A DNA stretch of 64,000 nt from Rapana venosa (GCA_028751875.1 CM054157.1:53733350-53797349); one strand, 5' to 3'; shown: positions 1-10,194, numbered from the stretch's first letter. The notes: a model not told the origin generated them from the letters alone. Made by a program: numbers and translations.

Positions 1-45
1 ATGCACAGTATTTTGGATGATAGCCTCACATGTATTTTGTTACAG

Positions 46-131
46 CAACACAATGGTGAGGAACTACACCAGGAAAACTGCTGCCTACAGTGCAGAAGAC
101 ATGGAGAAAGCTGTCAACCTTGTTCGTGACG
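46..131 (+). pseudogene. pogo/Jerky-like transposase, 5' exon
   Basis: A 3' splice site (tttgttacag) ends at 45 and an ATG lies at 53. The exon encodes MVRNYTRKTAAYSAEDMEKA followed by VNLVRDG, which is the usual beginning of a psq-type helix-turn-helix in pogo/Jerky/Tigger transposases. A donor (g|gtttgt) follows at 132 in phase 1, the same phase as the acceptor before the large exon at 5115, so the two can be joined in frame. The remaining helices of the psq domain, about 30 residues, are not seen between 132 and 5114, so one exon is probably lost or displaced by the LINE that fills this interval. The family assignment comes from the N-terminal pattern. The joining to the downstream exon is inference. 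Confidence 0.6.
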
Positions 132-161
132 GTTTGTTTGTTTGTTTGTTACCTCCTACTC

Positions 162-442
162 CCACTGATTGCCGACCACCTACTGCTGACAGGCAGCCCA
201 TTGTGCTTCTTCTAAGTTCATGTGATTAGTGTATTTTTAACTTTCTTTTTGTATCACCCAATGACCCACTTTGTGCCTATCATCGAAACCGGTCAAGGAC
301 AACCACTGATTGCCGACCACCTACTGCTGACAGGCAGCCCATTGTGCTTCTTCTAAGTTCATGTGATTAGTGTATTTTTAACTTTCTTTTGTATCACCCA
401 ATGACCCACTTTGTGCCTATCATCGAAACCGGTCAAGGACAA
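162..442 (+). repeat. LINE 5' UTR monomers, 2 x 141 bp
   Basis: Two near-identical 141-bp units begin at 162 and 303, each starting with ccactgattgccgaccacc and ending near ggtcaaggacaa. The second LINE copy begins with at least three degraded versions of the same unit (53832-54250). Tandem 5' monomers acting as promoters are known from mouse L1. A promoter role here is inference. Confidence 0.85.
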
Positions 443-554
443 CCACCAGTTCAAAACCCAGTGAAGTATAGTACAGAGCAGAACAGAATAGACTCCTGAC
501 TTAGTTTTAACTGCAAAGCCTAGTTTATTATTTAATCATAGAGACATGCCTATG

Positions 555-985
555 ACTGAGATTATAATTTAGACTGATTAATTGGCTTAGTCATCTACCT
601 ACCAACTACTTCCTAGTCAACTGACCTAGTCACCTAGTCAACCTCATCTCGCCAACTCTACCTTGTCTACCTCACCTACTGATCTAGTCAACCTCACCTA
701 CTGAGATTATAATTTAGACTGATTAATTGGCTTGTCATCTACCTACCAACTACTACCTAGTCAACTGACCTAGTCAACCTCATCTCGCCAACTCTACCTT
801 GTCTACCTCACCTACTGATCTAGTCAACCTCACCTACTGAATAATGAACTAGTCAACACCATCTCATACTAGGACGTAAATACTACTAGTGTATGTAAGT
901 AACTGACCTAGTCAACCCCATCTCGCCAACTTCACCTAGTCAACCTCATTTGATGATCCTAGTCAACCTCATCTTCATACTCATC
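555..985 (+). repeat. Tandem 146-bp duplication in LINE 5' UTR
   Basis: A unit containing gagattataatttagactg recurs at about 558 and 704. It is followed by many variants of the short phrase cctagtcaac up to about 970. The second LINE copy lacks the corresponding 470-985 stretch, so this segment is either an expansion in copy 1 or a deletion in copy 2. Confidence 0.7.
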
Positions 986-1321
986 TCATCCTAAGGACTT
1001 AAATATTACTAGTGTGTGCAATCATCATTGTGTATATACTACGAACCATTTCATCATCATTGTGCATAGACTTGAAATAACCATTACTACGAACTATAAT
1101 GGTCATGTCCCACTAGATGTAGGCCTAGGCTAAAACCGGAAACCAGAAGAATATTATTACTAGACTAGACAACTATCAACATGCTAAAACAACACTGTGC
1201 CTACTCTTAGTTATAGCTTTTTGTCAAAAATTCCTACCGCCCCAGGACAACACTACTGACAACAAACAGAACATCAACTCAGCAACGTTACCACCAACAG
1301 CCAACACCGCATTGACGCAAC

Positions 1322-1680
1322 ATGCGCTGCCTTCATCAGCTGCAAACCATCCAAACCACCAGTCACCGCTCAACGACCGCGCACGAACCCCACTCTACTT
1401 ATACTATCCATACTCCTTTCAGGAGACATACATCTAAACCCTGGACCTACAGCAACATCCACCTACCCTTGCGGCCTCTGCGATCACCCAGTGACATGGA
1501 GCTGCAAGGGTATAGCTGCGACGACTGTGGAATCTGGTTCCACAGCTCGTGCGTAGAACTATGTAGCACAGACCTTTCAAACATTAGAAGACACCAACAC
1601 ACAGTGGATGTGCTACAGATGCAACTCTACCAACTGCGACACATTTACATTTAGGAACCTGACAAGCAGCACAAACTACT
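1322..1680 (+). pseudogene. LINE ORF1 remnant with PHD-type zinc finger
   Basis: Reading across two frames gives a cysteine/histidine array: CGLCDH, then CDDCGIWFHSSC, then MCYRCNS about 30 residues later. This C4-H-C3 spacing is a PHD-type finger, found upstream of the endonuclease in many invertebrate CR1/L2-group LINEs and thought to help the protein bind nucleic acid or chromatin. Frameshifts around 1500 and 1610 prevent one continuous product. Proline- and threonine-rich sequence follows to 1900 and probably belongs to the same linker. Confidence 0.65.
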
Positions 1681-1898
1681 ACTTACCACTACATGACTCC
1701 AACACATCACTTGACTGCCACGCATCAGCCTTCACCCACTAAAAACAAGCAACCCAAACAGCAGCCACCAGCAAACTACCAAGGACAGCCTACAAGTAGA
1801 ACGACTGACAACTTAAGCCCACTGACAACCAGTACACCAGCCCGACCAACCCCACTACAAACCCGACGAACAACCCAAAGCCCAGACCAGCTAGAACT

Positions 1899-2640
1899 AT
1901 GACTCCGAAACCCACAATAGTTACGCCACCCAATAGAACTAAAATAAACGATCACTCCAACACTTCCTCCAACACTCCAGCATACCAACTACCGGAGAGG
2001 AAAAACCTTAGACTAATGACAGTGAACTGCAGAGGAATTAGAAATAAAACAGCAGAGTTAGAAGCAGCCCTCCACTACATCAAACCTGACATTGTCTGCG
2101 GGACCGAATCCAAACTCGACAACAACGTTCAAAACAGCGAAGTGTTTCCAGATAACTATGTAGTATATAGAAAGGACAGAGGTCAGTTAGGGGGGGGGGT
2201 ATTCATACTAGTACGTAAGGAACTTATTTCAACAGAAGAAAAGGAAATAACAGCCAACTGCGAAACAATCTGGGTTAGAGTAAAACTCCACAAAGCAAAA
2301 GACCTTATAGTAGGATCCTTCTACACACCGTATAGAAACACAAAGGACATGAAAGAACTAGAAATAGCACTAGGGAAGCTTAGACCAGGAAACGGACAAA
2401 CCATCCTAGCAGGGGACTTCAACTGTCCCGACGTAGACTGGGACACAAACACTGTACCACCAGGATCACCAGCGAGACCAGTTCAGCAACAGCTAGCAGA
2501 AGTCACCGCCGAAGCAGGTTTTACACAGATCCACAGAGAAAGCACTAGAGAAAAGAACCTACTAGATTTAGTTTTTACCACCAACCCTTCACTCATCAGA
2601 TCCTCCATCTCGGTCCCAGGAATATCCGACATGACCTAGT
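1899..2640 (+). pseudogene. LINE endonuclease domain (EEP family)
   Basis: Encodes an exonuclease-endonuclease-phosphatase fold that nicks target DNA for target-primed reverse transcription. Visible motifs in order are MTVNCRGIRNK (N-terminal strand), PDIVCGTESKL (catalytic Glu), GGGVFILVRK, VGSFYTPYR, LAGDFNCPDVDW (catalytic Asp and Asn) and NLLDLVFTT. The terminal SDH motif is broken: the frame reads GISDMT then stops, because about one base is missing near 2632. Adding it back would restore continuity with the RT region. The linker before 1990 is proline-rich with no clear start codon, so the true protein probably starts upstream with the PHD finger. Confidence 0.85.
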
Positions 2641-4652
2641 TGTAACAGACATCGACACAAAACCCCACTACACCAAACAGGCAAGAAGGAAATACTACAA
2701 CTTTACAAGAGCAAACTGGACAGGACTTAGAGAAGGATTAGACGACCTAAAAGACACAATTAGTAACAACCAACAACAAGGGGACGACGCCAACACACTA
2801 TGGACAACCTTTAAAAGGAAAATAATGCAAGAAATAGACACCTACATCCCATCACAGATGAAGACCAGAAACAACAGCACACCATGGATAACGAAAGATA
2901 TAAAACGCATGCTCAGGAATAAACAGAGACTCTACAACCAAGCCAAGAAGCACAACAACTGGGACAACTACAAACACTACCAAAAAGAATGCAAACGAAA
3001 CATACGCAAAGCGGAATGGCACACATCAACACGACAATACTACAAGGGCTACAAGCAAACAACAACAAACCCTTCTGGCGATATATAAAGAACAAAAGAC
3101 AGGACAATGTAGGAGTAGCACCACTGAAGGAAGGAGCAACCCTAGTTAGCGATAGCTTAGGTAAGGCCAGAATATTATTAAAACAATTCCAATCAGTTTT
3201 CACTCCAGAGGATAGGACACCACCACCGCCAATGGACAATCTACATCACCAACCCATAGAGAGCATCACCGTCACAGTAGATGGAGTAGAAAAACTGCTT
3301 AAAAACACCGACCCAGCCAAAGCACACGGACCAGATGCCATCCCCAACATAGTACTAAAGAACTGCGCAGACATATTAGCACCAGCACTAACAACCATCT
3401 ACCAAAAATCATTAGACACAGGAATTCTACCGGCGGACTGGAGACAAGCTAATATATCAGGTATCTTTAAAAAAGGGGACAAACACACAGCATCCAACTA
3501 TAGACCAGTTTCACTTACTTCAGTATGCTGCAAGATTTTAGAACATATAGTATGCCGCCACCTAATGGAACACCTAGAAAGGAATAATATTCTAACACAC
3601 TTAAACCACGGCTTCCGCTCTGGCTACTCCTGTGAGTCCCAACTCCTGACCACCACCCAGGACTTCCTATCATCATTAGACAAGGGAGAACAAGTAGATG
3701 TAGCAATCTTAGACTTTAGCAAGGCCTTTGATACAGTCCCCCACAGGAAACTACTATATAAGTTAGAAAAATATGGCATAGTAGGAGAAATTCACACCTG
3801 GCTGAAAAACTTCCTAACCACCAGAACAATGAGAGTAGTGTTAGAAGGAGAAACATCAGAAGAAGTTAGAGTAGAGTCAGGAGTACCACAAGGAACTGTG
3901 TTAGGCCCCATACTCTTCCTATGCCACATTAATGACCTACCAACATCAGTCGCATCCCAAGTAAGAACTTTTTGCAGATGACTGTCTTTTATATAGAGAA
4001 ATAGGCACCTTCGATGACCACATCACCCTTCAGAAAGACCTCAAGAAATTTAGAAACCTGTGGCAGAAAATTGGGGGATGCGTTTTAACGCCAGCAAGTG
4101 TTATATTTTAAACATAAAAAAGAATCAGACTATCTCTACCAACTAAATAGTACCATCCTCCAGCAAGTGGCATCAACACCATATCTAGGGATCCACATCT
4201 CCAACGACTTGAAATGGACCACCCACATAGACAAAATTACCAAAAAAGCAAGCTCAATGTTAGGATTTTTACAGCGAAACCTCAAACACTGCCCACAAGA
4301 ATGTCGTAGATTAGCCTATCTATCACTAGTTAGATCCACATTAGAATATGGTGCCACAGTATGGGATAGCCACTGCCAAACAGACATAGATAAGTTAGAA
4401 CGTATCCAGAACAGGGCAGCCAGATTCATAAAACAAGACTACCATACTAGAGACCCTGGCTGTGTCACGACCATGCTCCAAGACCTGCATCTGCCGAAAT
4501 TACAAGACCGGAGGCGACAGCTTAGGTTAGCCTTTATGTATAAAGTGGTTGAGGGACTTGTCCCGGCCATGCCGCCATCAAATTTTTTACCCCCAAACCC
4601 CAAGGTAAACGTAGAATTAAGACTAAGACTTTTAAGGACTATAAATCAGTAA
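2641..4652 (+). pseudogene. LINE reverse transcriptase, frameshifted
   Basis: Continues the LINE polyprotein through several frames. RT motifs seen are HGPDAIPNIVLKN (domain 1), DWRQANISGIFKKGD, ASNYRPVSLTSVCCKILE (domain 2A), LNHGFRSGYSCESQLLT, VAILDFSKAFDTVPH (first catalytic Asp), SGVPQGTVLGPILFLCHIND, then the FADDCLLY box around 3974 (catalytic Asp pair), which sits in a different frame from the preceding segment because of a shift in a T-rich run near 3968. A further shift near 4085 leads into STPYLGIHISNDLKW and RIQNRAARFI, the C-terminal part usual in CR1/L2-type proteins. All catalytic residues survive, so decay is recent or partly due to sequencing. Confidence 0.9.
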
Positions 4653-4837
4653 ACATAGTAGAAAGGACAGCCTGCAACAACACAGAGGCTACACAGTCCC
4701 AGACAGCAGGTGCAACCAGTACAAGCACTCCTTCTTCGTGCAGACGGTTATAGACTGGAACCACCTCAGCGACCAGACCGTCAATTCCAAGACCCTGAGC
4801 TCCTTCAAAGGGGCCCTCACCAGGGAGAACCAGCACT

Positions 4838-4839
<2 letters not shown>

Positions 4840-4885
<46 letters not shown>
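4840..4885 (+). repeat. Poly(T) run of 46
   Basis: An uninterrupted run of 46 T in the LINE 3' UTR. The second LINE copy has only five T at the matching place (about 57843). It may be an inserted antisense poly(A) or an assembly artefact. Confidence 0.9.
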
Positions 4886-5114
4886 CAGAACCAACCAGCA
4901 TTAGTACTAGCAGTTAAGCGCAAACCCCCAATCCGTCGCGTAAAGCCAGAAGTGGTTACTGCGACGTATTGATCCAGATCCAGATCCAGATGTGGGTGTA
5001 GGGCCAAATCATGCAGCATCATGTTTTACTTTTCATATTTTACTATAAGGCTATGTAGGCTATTAAGGTTCAATTTCTTTTTTCTCAAAAACTCCATCCA
5101 TTGTATGTTGACAG

Positions 5115-7021
5115 GTGCTGGAAGGAACACCGCTCTGACAGAAGCACAAGAGAAGGAGCTCGCAACCTGCTTGAAGCTACTGTCCAGATGGGGTTTCGGC
5201 ATGACCCGTCAGGAAACCCGAGAAGTGGTTGGCGAGTTTGTGCGAGCTGAAGGAGTTGACAACACTTTCATCGACAATCTGCCAGGACCAGATTGGCTGG
5301 ATGGCTTCCTGGATCGGCACAAAGAGCTCACCCTGAGAAAACCTGAGCAAATGAAGGTCACCAGAGTCAAATCTTCGGCCAACCAAGTGATCTATCAAGA
5401 ATGGTTCAACTTGCTGAAGACAACTCTGGATGAAAATGACTTGCGGGATAAACCTGGCCGCATTTACAATGTCGACGAAAGTGGTTTTCCCCTTGATCCA
5501 AAGAGGATTAATGTGATTGCTGAAAAAGGAATCCAGAACCTATTCAGAATCATTGGTGGGTCTGGCCGGGAGAATATAACTGTGCAGGGATGTGCACGTG
5601 CAGATGGTGTGATGCTTCCCCCATATGTTCTGTATGGAGCAAAAAATCTACGTGCCAAATGGACTGAAAACGGCCCCGAAGGTGCTCGCTTCAATGTGTC
5701 CGAAAAAGGCTGGATGGACACAGACTGCTTCCATGACTGGTTCACCAAAATGTTCCTCCCCTACCTTCCACCTGGTAGACCTGTGGTTCTGATTTTTGAT
5801 GGTCACGCGTCCCACCTGAACCCTCTGACAATCAAGGAAGCCATCAAAAATGATGTCATCATTCTGAAACTGCCATCCAACAGCACCCATGTTCTACAGC
5901 CACTTGATGTTGGAGTATATGGGCCTGTGAAGACTGCTTGGGAGAACATTCTTGTACGCTTTGCTCGGCAGAATCTGGGCATGCCTCTCACCAAGGAACT
6001 ATTTCCAAGTCTCCTCAAGTCCTTGTGGCAGACAAGCAGCCTCTCATCAGACAACATCAAGGCAGGGTTCAAAAGATGTGGTGTGATGCCATGGGACCCA
6101 TCGCAAATACCTACCTCTGTGTATGACTCTGCAGAGCTGTTTGATAGACCTGCACCCCTGCTGCCATCAGACAACCTTGCGCCAACATCCACCCAAACAA
6201 GCGACCCTTCTCCTGGTCCCTCGTCCTCACAACACTCTCCTGGTCCCTCAACTTCAGGCCACACTCCTGGTCCCTCAACTTCAGGCCACACTCCTGGTCC
6301 CTCGACTTCAGGCCACACTCCTGGTCCCTCAACTTCAGGCCACTCTCCTGGTCCCTCAACTTCAGGCCACTCTTCTGGTCCCTCAACCTCAGGCCACACT
6401 CCTGGTCCCTCAACTTCAGGCCACACTCCTGGCCCTTCATCCTCACAGCCTTCTCCCAGCCCTTCAACTTCTCACCACTCTCCTGATCCATCAGCAGAAC
6501 GACTGCCAGCTTTAGCATCCCAGCCACAAACGCCTGCAATGAGCCCCACAAAAAAGACTCTGAAAGATTTCTTTATGAAAAAGCTGACCCCCCTGCTGGC
6601 AAGGCCTGAAAGACCAATGACTGCCAACAGACAGAAAGCCATCAAAAGACAATATGGAGAAAGCCTGACATCAGCTGAGTGCCTGGAGAGACTTGAAAAA
6701 GAAGAAGAGGAGAAAGCAGCAAAGCAAAGGAAGACAGCGTCTCGGGGAAGAGGTAGCGGAAGAGGTCGTGGAAGAGGTCGTGGAAGAGGTCGGGGGAGAA
6801 TCACCGAGAATGCGAGGAGGTCTGAGGCAGAGCTTGCAGAGCCAGACACAGACAGCGAGACCCCTGAGCCAGTTGCTGTCCAGAGCCAGAAGCTTCCACA
6901 CCAGAGTATCAAACTGACTCTAGTCAGTCGGACAATGATGATGATCCTGAGTGGGCTCCTCAAGCTCGCAAAGTTCAAAGAAACCTTTTTGAAAGTTTCT
7001 CTCAAGCTGACTGAACAGTAA
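5115..7021 (+). CDS. pogo/Jerky-like DDE transposase, main exon
   Basis: A frame open from an ATG at 5021 to 7021 encodes a pogo-superfamily transposase. The likely exon starts at 5115, after a pyrimidine-rich tract and gttgacag; residues before it look like intron translation. Residues below are counted from the 5021 ATG. Order: a CENP-B-type DNA-binding segment (about 33-120: GRNTALTEAQEKELATCLK, WLDGFLDRHKELTLRKPE), then the DDE domain with YNVDESGF (D152), VLIFDGHASH (D260) and LQPLDVGVYGP (D296), giving a DD35D-type spacing. Then comes a Pro/Ser/Thr tandem repeat (about 400-490) and a lysine-rich tail with an RG-repeat block near 575-595. Near 6880 another frame gives a more natural acidic end (DDDPEWAPQARK), suggesting a one-base shift. 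The DDE core is intact. With the HTH incomplete upstream, activity is doubtful. Confidence 0.88.
6214..6480 (+). repeat. 27-bp coding minisatellite (PGPSTSGHT)n
   Basis: About nine tandem 27-bp units within the transposase reading frame, each encoding nine residues of the form PGPSTSGHT with variants. The unit is a multiple of three, so copy-number change keeps the frame. It forms a low-complexity linker between the catalytic domain and the basic tail. Confidence 0.92.
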
Positions 7022-7470
7022 GCTAGATGCAAGAAAATCCTAAAAAGTGGAGAGAAACATGCAAGCAGCAAGGCCATTGTATTTGATGCCTAAATGCTGA
7101 TTTTCTTATGTCTACTTCATGTAATGTCGCTTGTTTGTTGTTAAACGCGAGTTTTCCACATTGTGTACGTTGTTAAACCAGGTATGGAATTGCCCCGTTT
7201 TCATATATTTTTTATATTTTTCAAAAGTCAAGCTAATTTTTTTTCAGTTTGGTTCTATTTGTTCTTGGTCTCTCATATGTTAATAAAACAGTTCTTAATC
7301 ATTTTGGTTCATATCAAGTATTGCTATGCCTAACTGAAGAAAAAATAGAGCACAATATAAAAGTATGGTATGGAATTGCCCCGGTTTACCCTATATGTGT
7401 AGCCTGCCCATATGTAAGCTTATGTCTTTCAAAGAGAGAGAGAGAAAGTATGTCACAAGTTTCTGAGATA
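7022..7470. other. Noncoding 3' flank of pogo-like gene
   Basis: AT-rich sequence without coding potential. A short phrase, tatggaattgcccc, occurs at about 7184 and 7370. It could be part of the element's end, but no matching inverted repeat with TA flanks was found. Confidence 0.5.
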
Positions 7471-7479
7471 GTCACGATA

Positions 7480-7618
7480 TGTGTGTGTGTGTATGTGTGT
7501 GCACACGCACTTCTGTGTGTGTGTGTGTGCGTGTGTGCGCGTGCACATGTGTGTGTGTGTGCACGCACTTGTGTGTGTGTGTGTGTGTACACACTTCTGT
7601 GCGTGTGTGTGTGCACGC

Positions 7619-7651
<33 letters not shown>

Positions 7652-7665
7652 TGTGTGTGTGTACA
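7480..7665. repeat. (GT)n microsatellite, interrupted
   Basis: Long GT tract broken by gcac and acttct phrases. A sister tract at 9911-10128 has the same flanks, so both belong to a duplicated segment. All open frames through it are artefacts of the dinucleotide repeat. Confidence 0.95.
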
Positions 7666-7747
7666 TTTGCAAACAGTTAAATTATTAACTTGAATATTTT
7701 CAGACAAAACGCTGATGATTTAGTAATTTTGTTTTTTTTTTTATCAG

Positions 7748-8077
7748 GTATGAAATGCCATCAGGACTAATTCACGTCCTTTTTCACAAAGGACAAGGTC
7801 AGGTATGAAATGCCATCAGGACTAATTCACGTCCTTTTTCACAAAGGACAAGGTCAGGTATGAAATGCCATCAGGACTAATTCACGTCCTTTTTCACAAA
7901 GGACAAGGTCAGGTATGAAATGCCATCAGGACTAATTCACGTCCTTTTTCACAAAGGACAAGGTCAGGTATGAAATGCCATCAGGACTAATTCACGTCCT
8001 TTTTCACAAAGGACAAGGTCAGGTATGAAATGCCATCAGGACTAATTCACGTCCTTTTTCACAAAGGACAGGACCGC
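7748..8077 (+). repeat. Six tandem 55-bp repeats over a splice acceptor and exon start
   Basis: Units begin at 7748, 7803, 7858, 7913, 7968 and 8023 at exact 55-bp spacing. Each carries a 3' splice site (gtcag or atcag) followed by the first 50 or so bases of an exon (gtatgaaatgccatcaggac). The last unit runs on into the complete exon. Copies are almost identical, so the expansion is recent. The sister locus at 10195 has a single unit. Confidence 0.95.
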
Positions 8078-8113
8078 AAAGAGGTCTACCGGGCTCTGTG
8101 GGGGAGTCTAATG
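8023..8113 (+). pseudogene. Duplicate of unknown-gene exon 2
   Basis: Encodes [20 protein letters not shown] followed by VYRALWGSLM, bounded by an acceptor (tcag|g) and a donor (atg|gtacgc). It matches the exon at 10195-10285 with a few substitutions. No copy of the matching first exon lies upstream, so this is probably a duplicate left without its start. Protein family not recognised. Confidence 0.6.
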
Positions 8114-8219
8114 GTACGCACACAGTCATTCTCTCTCTCTCATATACACATGCCTAAAAGCACACACATGGACACAAGCGCACACTTGCAGCAGTAAAAC
8201 AGAATTACACAATTAACAA

Positions 8220-8385
8220 GGTGTAGGCTGTGTAGTAGATCTTCTGACAGGAACGTGCCTGGATGCCCACGTGATGTGCACATACTGCCAAGTGTGCCAG
8301 TCAACTGGCCAGAAATTTGCTCAGAAGCCACTGGAGTATGCAGCTTGCTGTAATCAAGCATCTCTCAAAATGAAACAAGAATTTT
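8220..8385 (+). pseudogene. Mutator-like transposase fragment (middle part), copy A
   Basis: Encodes GVGCVVDLLTGTCLDAHVMC then TYCQVCQSTG, the stretch that follows the first catalytic aspartate in the intact relatives at 15840-15935 and 17100-17190, then diverges into KPLEYAACCNQ. No upstream catalytic motif is present here. It precedes the N-terminal fragment at 8524, so the order is reversed relative to the full gene. Confidence 0.75.
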
Positions 8386-8523
8386 AGTGGTAGGCCACAC
8401 ATAACGTCTTGTGAAACTTTGTTTTTGCTTTGTAGAAGCTTGTATAATTGTTACATTTCTATGTCACTAGGCCTACAGATACAATTTGTTTTCCAACTTT
8501 ATCAGTGTAGGTGTGTCACTCTT

Positions 8524-8735
8524 TTCCAGCAGAAAAAGACGCCCTCAAGATTCTGTTTTAGGCAATAACACTTCTTCTCAGTTCAAACATGAGTCGTATG
8601 AGGTTGTCAGATCACAAACAGAGTGACACTGCCAGTACTTCAACATCTGATAGTGGACTTCAGTTGCCTCGACAGGGTGGTGAAAGATCTGTGTTGTCCT
8701 CAGTGCAAAAACACCAAACAACTGTATTTCTGTCA
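8524..8735 (+). pseudogene. Mutator-like transposase fragment (N-terminal part), copy A
   Basis: Begins after a splice-acceptor-like tcttttccag and encodes QFKHESYEVVRSQT and, in another frame, VDFSCLDRVVKDLCCPQCKN, matching the N-terminal part of the copies at 15227 and 16246. Ends after the CPQC knuckle and runs into unrelated AT-rich DNA. Confidence 0.75.
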
Positions 8736-9177
8736 TAATGCCTTTTACATCATCTCTTTAGATAGACTCATCATATCTGAAGTTATGTACATATATTGTT
8801 ACAAAGCAAAATTTGCCTATCATTGACAAAAAATAAACACCCACATCATTGTATATTGCAATACTGTAAGTTAAAGGTGAATTGTGGAGACAAGAAACTG
8901 ATCACCATCACCACCTTTTACACAACAGGAACTGTACTTGTGCAAGGCAACCTGCGCAGAAGATGGCTCAGAAAAGAATTCCGGACTCTGATTTAAGTGA
9001 TTCGAGCAGTCTTCTGTCTGACAAGGGAATGATACCAATCAAACCACATTCTTAGCCAAAGTTCATCACTGCTAATCTTCAAAATGCCAAGACTCCAGGG
9101 AAGAAGTGTAGGACTGTCAATTCCTTCAGTAAAAAGAAGAGAAGGGAAAATAGAAGGAGCGGCGCCTGCTGAATGGT

Positions 9178-9331
9178 GATCCAATCCAATCCAATCCTGT
9201 TATTTATAGACCCGCTAACTCCAATCCTGTTCTTTATAGACCCGCCAACTCCAATCCTGTTGTTCCAATCCAATCCTATTATTTATAGCCCCGCCGACAA
9301 CAAAAGGCCATATCAGGGCTGTCGCCTCGTC
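9178..9331 (-). repeat. CCAAT-rich dispersed repeat (probable LINE 3' end, minus)
   Basis: Repeats of the pentamer ccaat followed by tatagaccccgccaactcc phrases and aggccatatcagggctgtcg. Related copies lie at 12255-12412, 13206-13250, 14527-14605, 34913-35000 and 58503-58600. Read on the minus strand it ends in (ATTGG)n, which resembles the short tandem 3' tail of a non-LTR element. That reading is inference. Confidence 0.6.
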
Positions 9332-9465
9332 AACTTTTAGCCTTTACCGGATCTCGCTTTTGACTACACGTGCAGGATGGCGCGGGTCTTCCACGACCCA
9401 GTGGTTGTTATTTCCGCGATGCCAGTAGGCCGAGGCAGTTGCTGCTAGACTAGCACCGTCCAACA

Positions 9466-9521
9466 ATGGCAGCGGCAGACGCAGCACTGGGTGAGTTGAA
9501 AGCAGCTTTTGAAGTTTTGGG
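9466..9521 (+). CDS. Unknown gene, first coding exon
   Basis: An ATG at 9466 in cAACAatgGC context opens MAAADAALGELKAAFEVLG, ending at a strong donor (ggg|gtaagt) in phase 2. The 120 bases upstream are CpG-containing and promoter-like (gatggcgcgggtcttcc, atttccgcgatgcc). Joining to the acceptor at 10195 keeps the frame through both exons, for 49 residues, after which the next exon is not identifiable. I do not recognise the family. This is one of the few candidates here for a cellular gene rather than a transposon, although it could also be the 5' end of an element. Confidence 0.55.
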
Positions 9522-9539
9522 GTAAGTATATTTATTAAC

Positions 9540-9830
9540 ATTTTTATTTTGTCAATAACATTGCTAGAAGCATTTGTACTGAAGTTAGATCTGGTGATTA
9601 CCGATATGAAGGGGATGGGGGTTGTTGTTCACATGTTCAAATACTTTAGATAAACTTTGGCTATCCTCACTTCTTGCCAGCCAGGCAGCCAGCCAACGGC
9701 ACGTGGTGGCGGTGCTAGGTCAAATTCTTTCCTCCCTCAGTGCATTGCGCACTGAGCAAAAAATTTAATGGCTCTCTCTCTTTGTGAGCGTGTGTAAGAC
9801 CTATGTACATGTGGAAATACGAACGCCTGT
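9540..9830. other. Intron sequence, no feature seen
   Basis: Lies between the two putative exons at 9466 and 10195. AT-rich with a short CpG-containing patch (agccagccaacggcacgtgg, about 9684-9703). No coding potential or repeat recognised. Confidence 0.4.
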
Positions 9831-9910
9831 ATATGTGTAGCCTGCCCATATGTAAGCTTATGTCTTTCAAAGAGAGAAAGTATGTCACAAGTTTCTGAGA
9901 TAGTCACGAT

Positions 9911-9932
9911 ATGTGTGTGTGTGCACACGCAC

Positions 9933-9969
<37 letters not shown>

Positions 9970-10000
9970 CACATGTGTGTGTGTGTGTGCACGCACTTGT

Positions 10001-10031
<31 letters not shown>

Positions 10032-10063
10032 ACACACTTCTGTGCGTGTGTGTGTGCACGCAC

Positions 10064-10097
<34 letters not shown>

Positions 10098-10128
10098 ATG
10101 CACATGTGTGTGTGTGTGTGTGTGTGTA
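9911..10128. repeat. (GT)n microsatellite, interrupted
   Basis: Sister of the tract at 7480, with the same gcac and cttctg interruptions. Located in the putative intron between the exons at 9466 and 10195. Confidence 0.95.
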
Positions 10129-10194
10129 CATTTGCAAACAGTTAAATTATTAAACGCTGATACTTTAGTAATTTTTTTGGGTTTTTTTGGTCAG

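Larger units (their letters stand above)
155..4995 (+). mobile_element. CR1/L2-like LINE, copy 1, decayed
   Basis: Non-LTR retrotransposon in sense orientation with tandem 5' UTR monomers, a PHD-finger first ORF, an apurinic-type endonuclease and a reverse transcriptase. It ends in short GATCCA repeats near 4972-4990, the kind of short-repeat 3' tail that CR1/L2 elements use instead of poly(A). At least four frameshifts (near 2632, 3040, 3968 and 4085) break the main ORF. A second copy occupies 53832-57945. It lies between two exons of the pogo-like gene and so probably inserted in that gene's intron. No target duplication could be recognised. Clade assignment (CR1/L2/Rex group) is by overall domain order and RT motifs only. 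Confidence 0.85.
7392..9331. repeat. Segmental duplication, copy A
   Basis: Shares order and near-identical sequence with 9831-12415: (GT)n tract, exon 2 of an unknown gene, permuted Mutator-like fragments, a short tract starting gtgaattgtggagacaag, and a CCAAT-rich repeat. Copy A has five extra 55-bp units and lacks the 890-bp stretch present in copy B at 11063-11953. Confidence 0.9.

Noticed and set aside
5803..6551. Minus-strand repeat frames (GPGVWPEVE type) opposite the pogo-like transposase
   Set aside because: Shadow of the 27-bp coding repeat, which keeps any frame open.
7181..7395. Repeated tatggaattgcccc as inverted ends of the pogo-like element
   Set aside because: The two occurrences are direct, not inverted, and lack TA target sites in the right places.
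7249..7707. Overlapping long frames on both strands of the form (CV)n and (HT)n
   Set aside because: They are translations of the GT microsatellite; every frame is open because the dinucleotide contains no stop.
7748..8077. CRISPR-like array of 55-bp units
   Set aside because: There are no spacers; the units are head-to-tail identical and the context is animal DNA.
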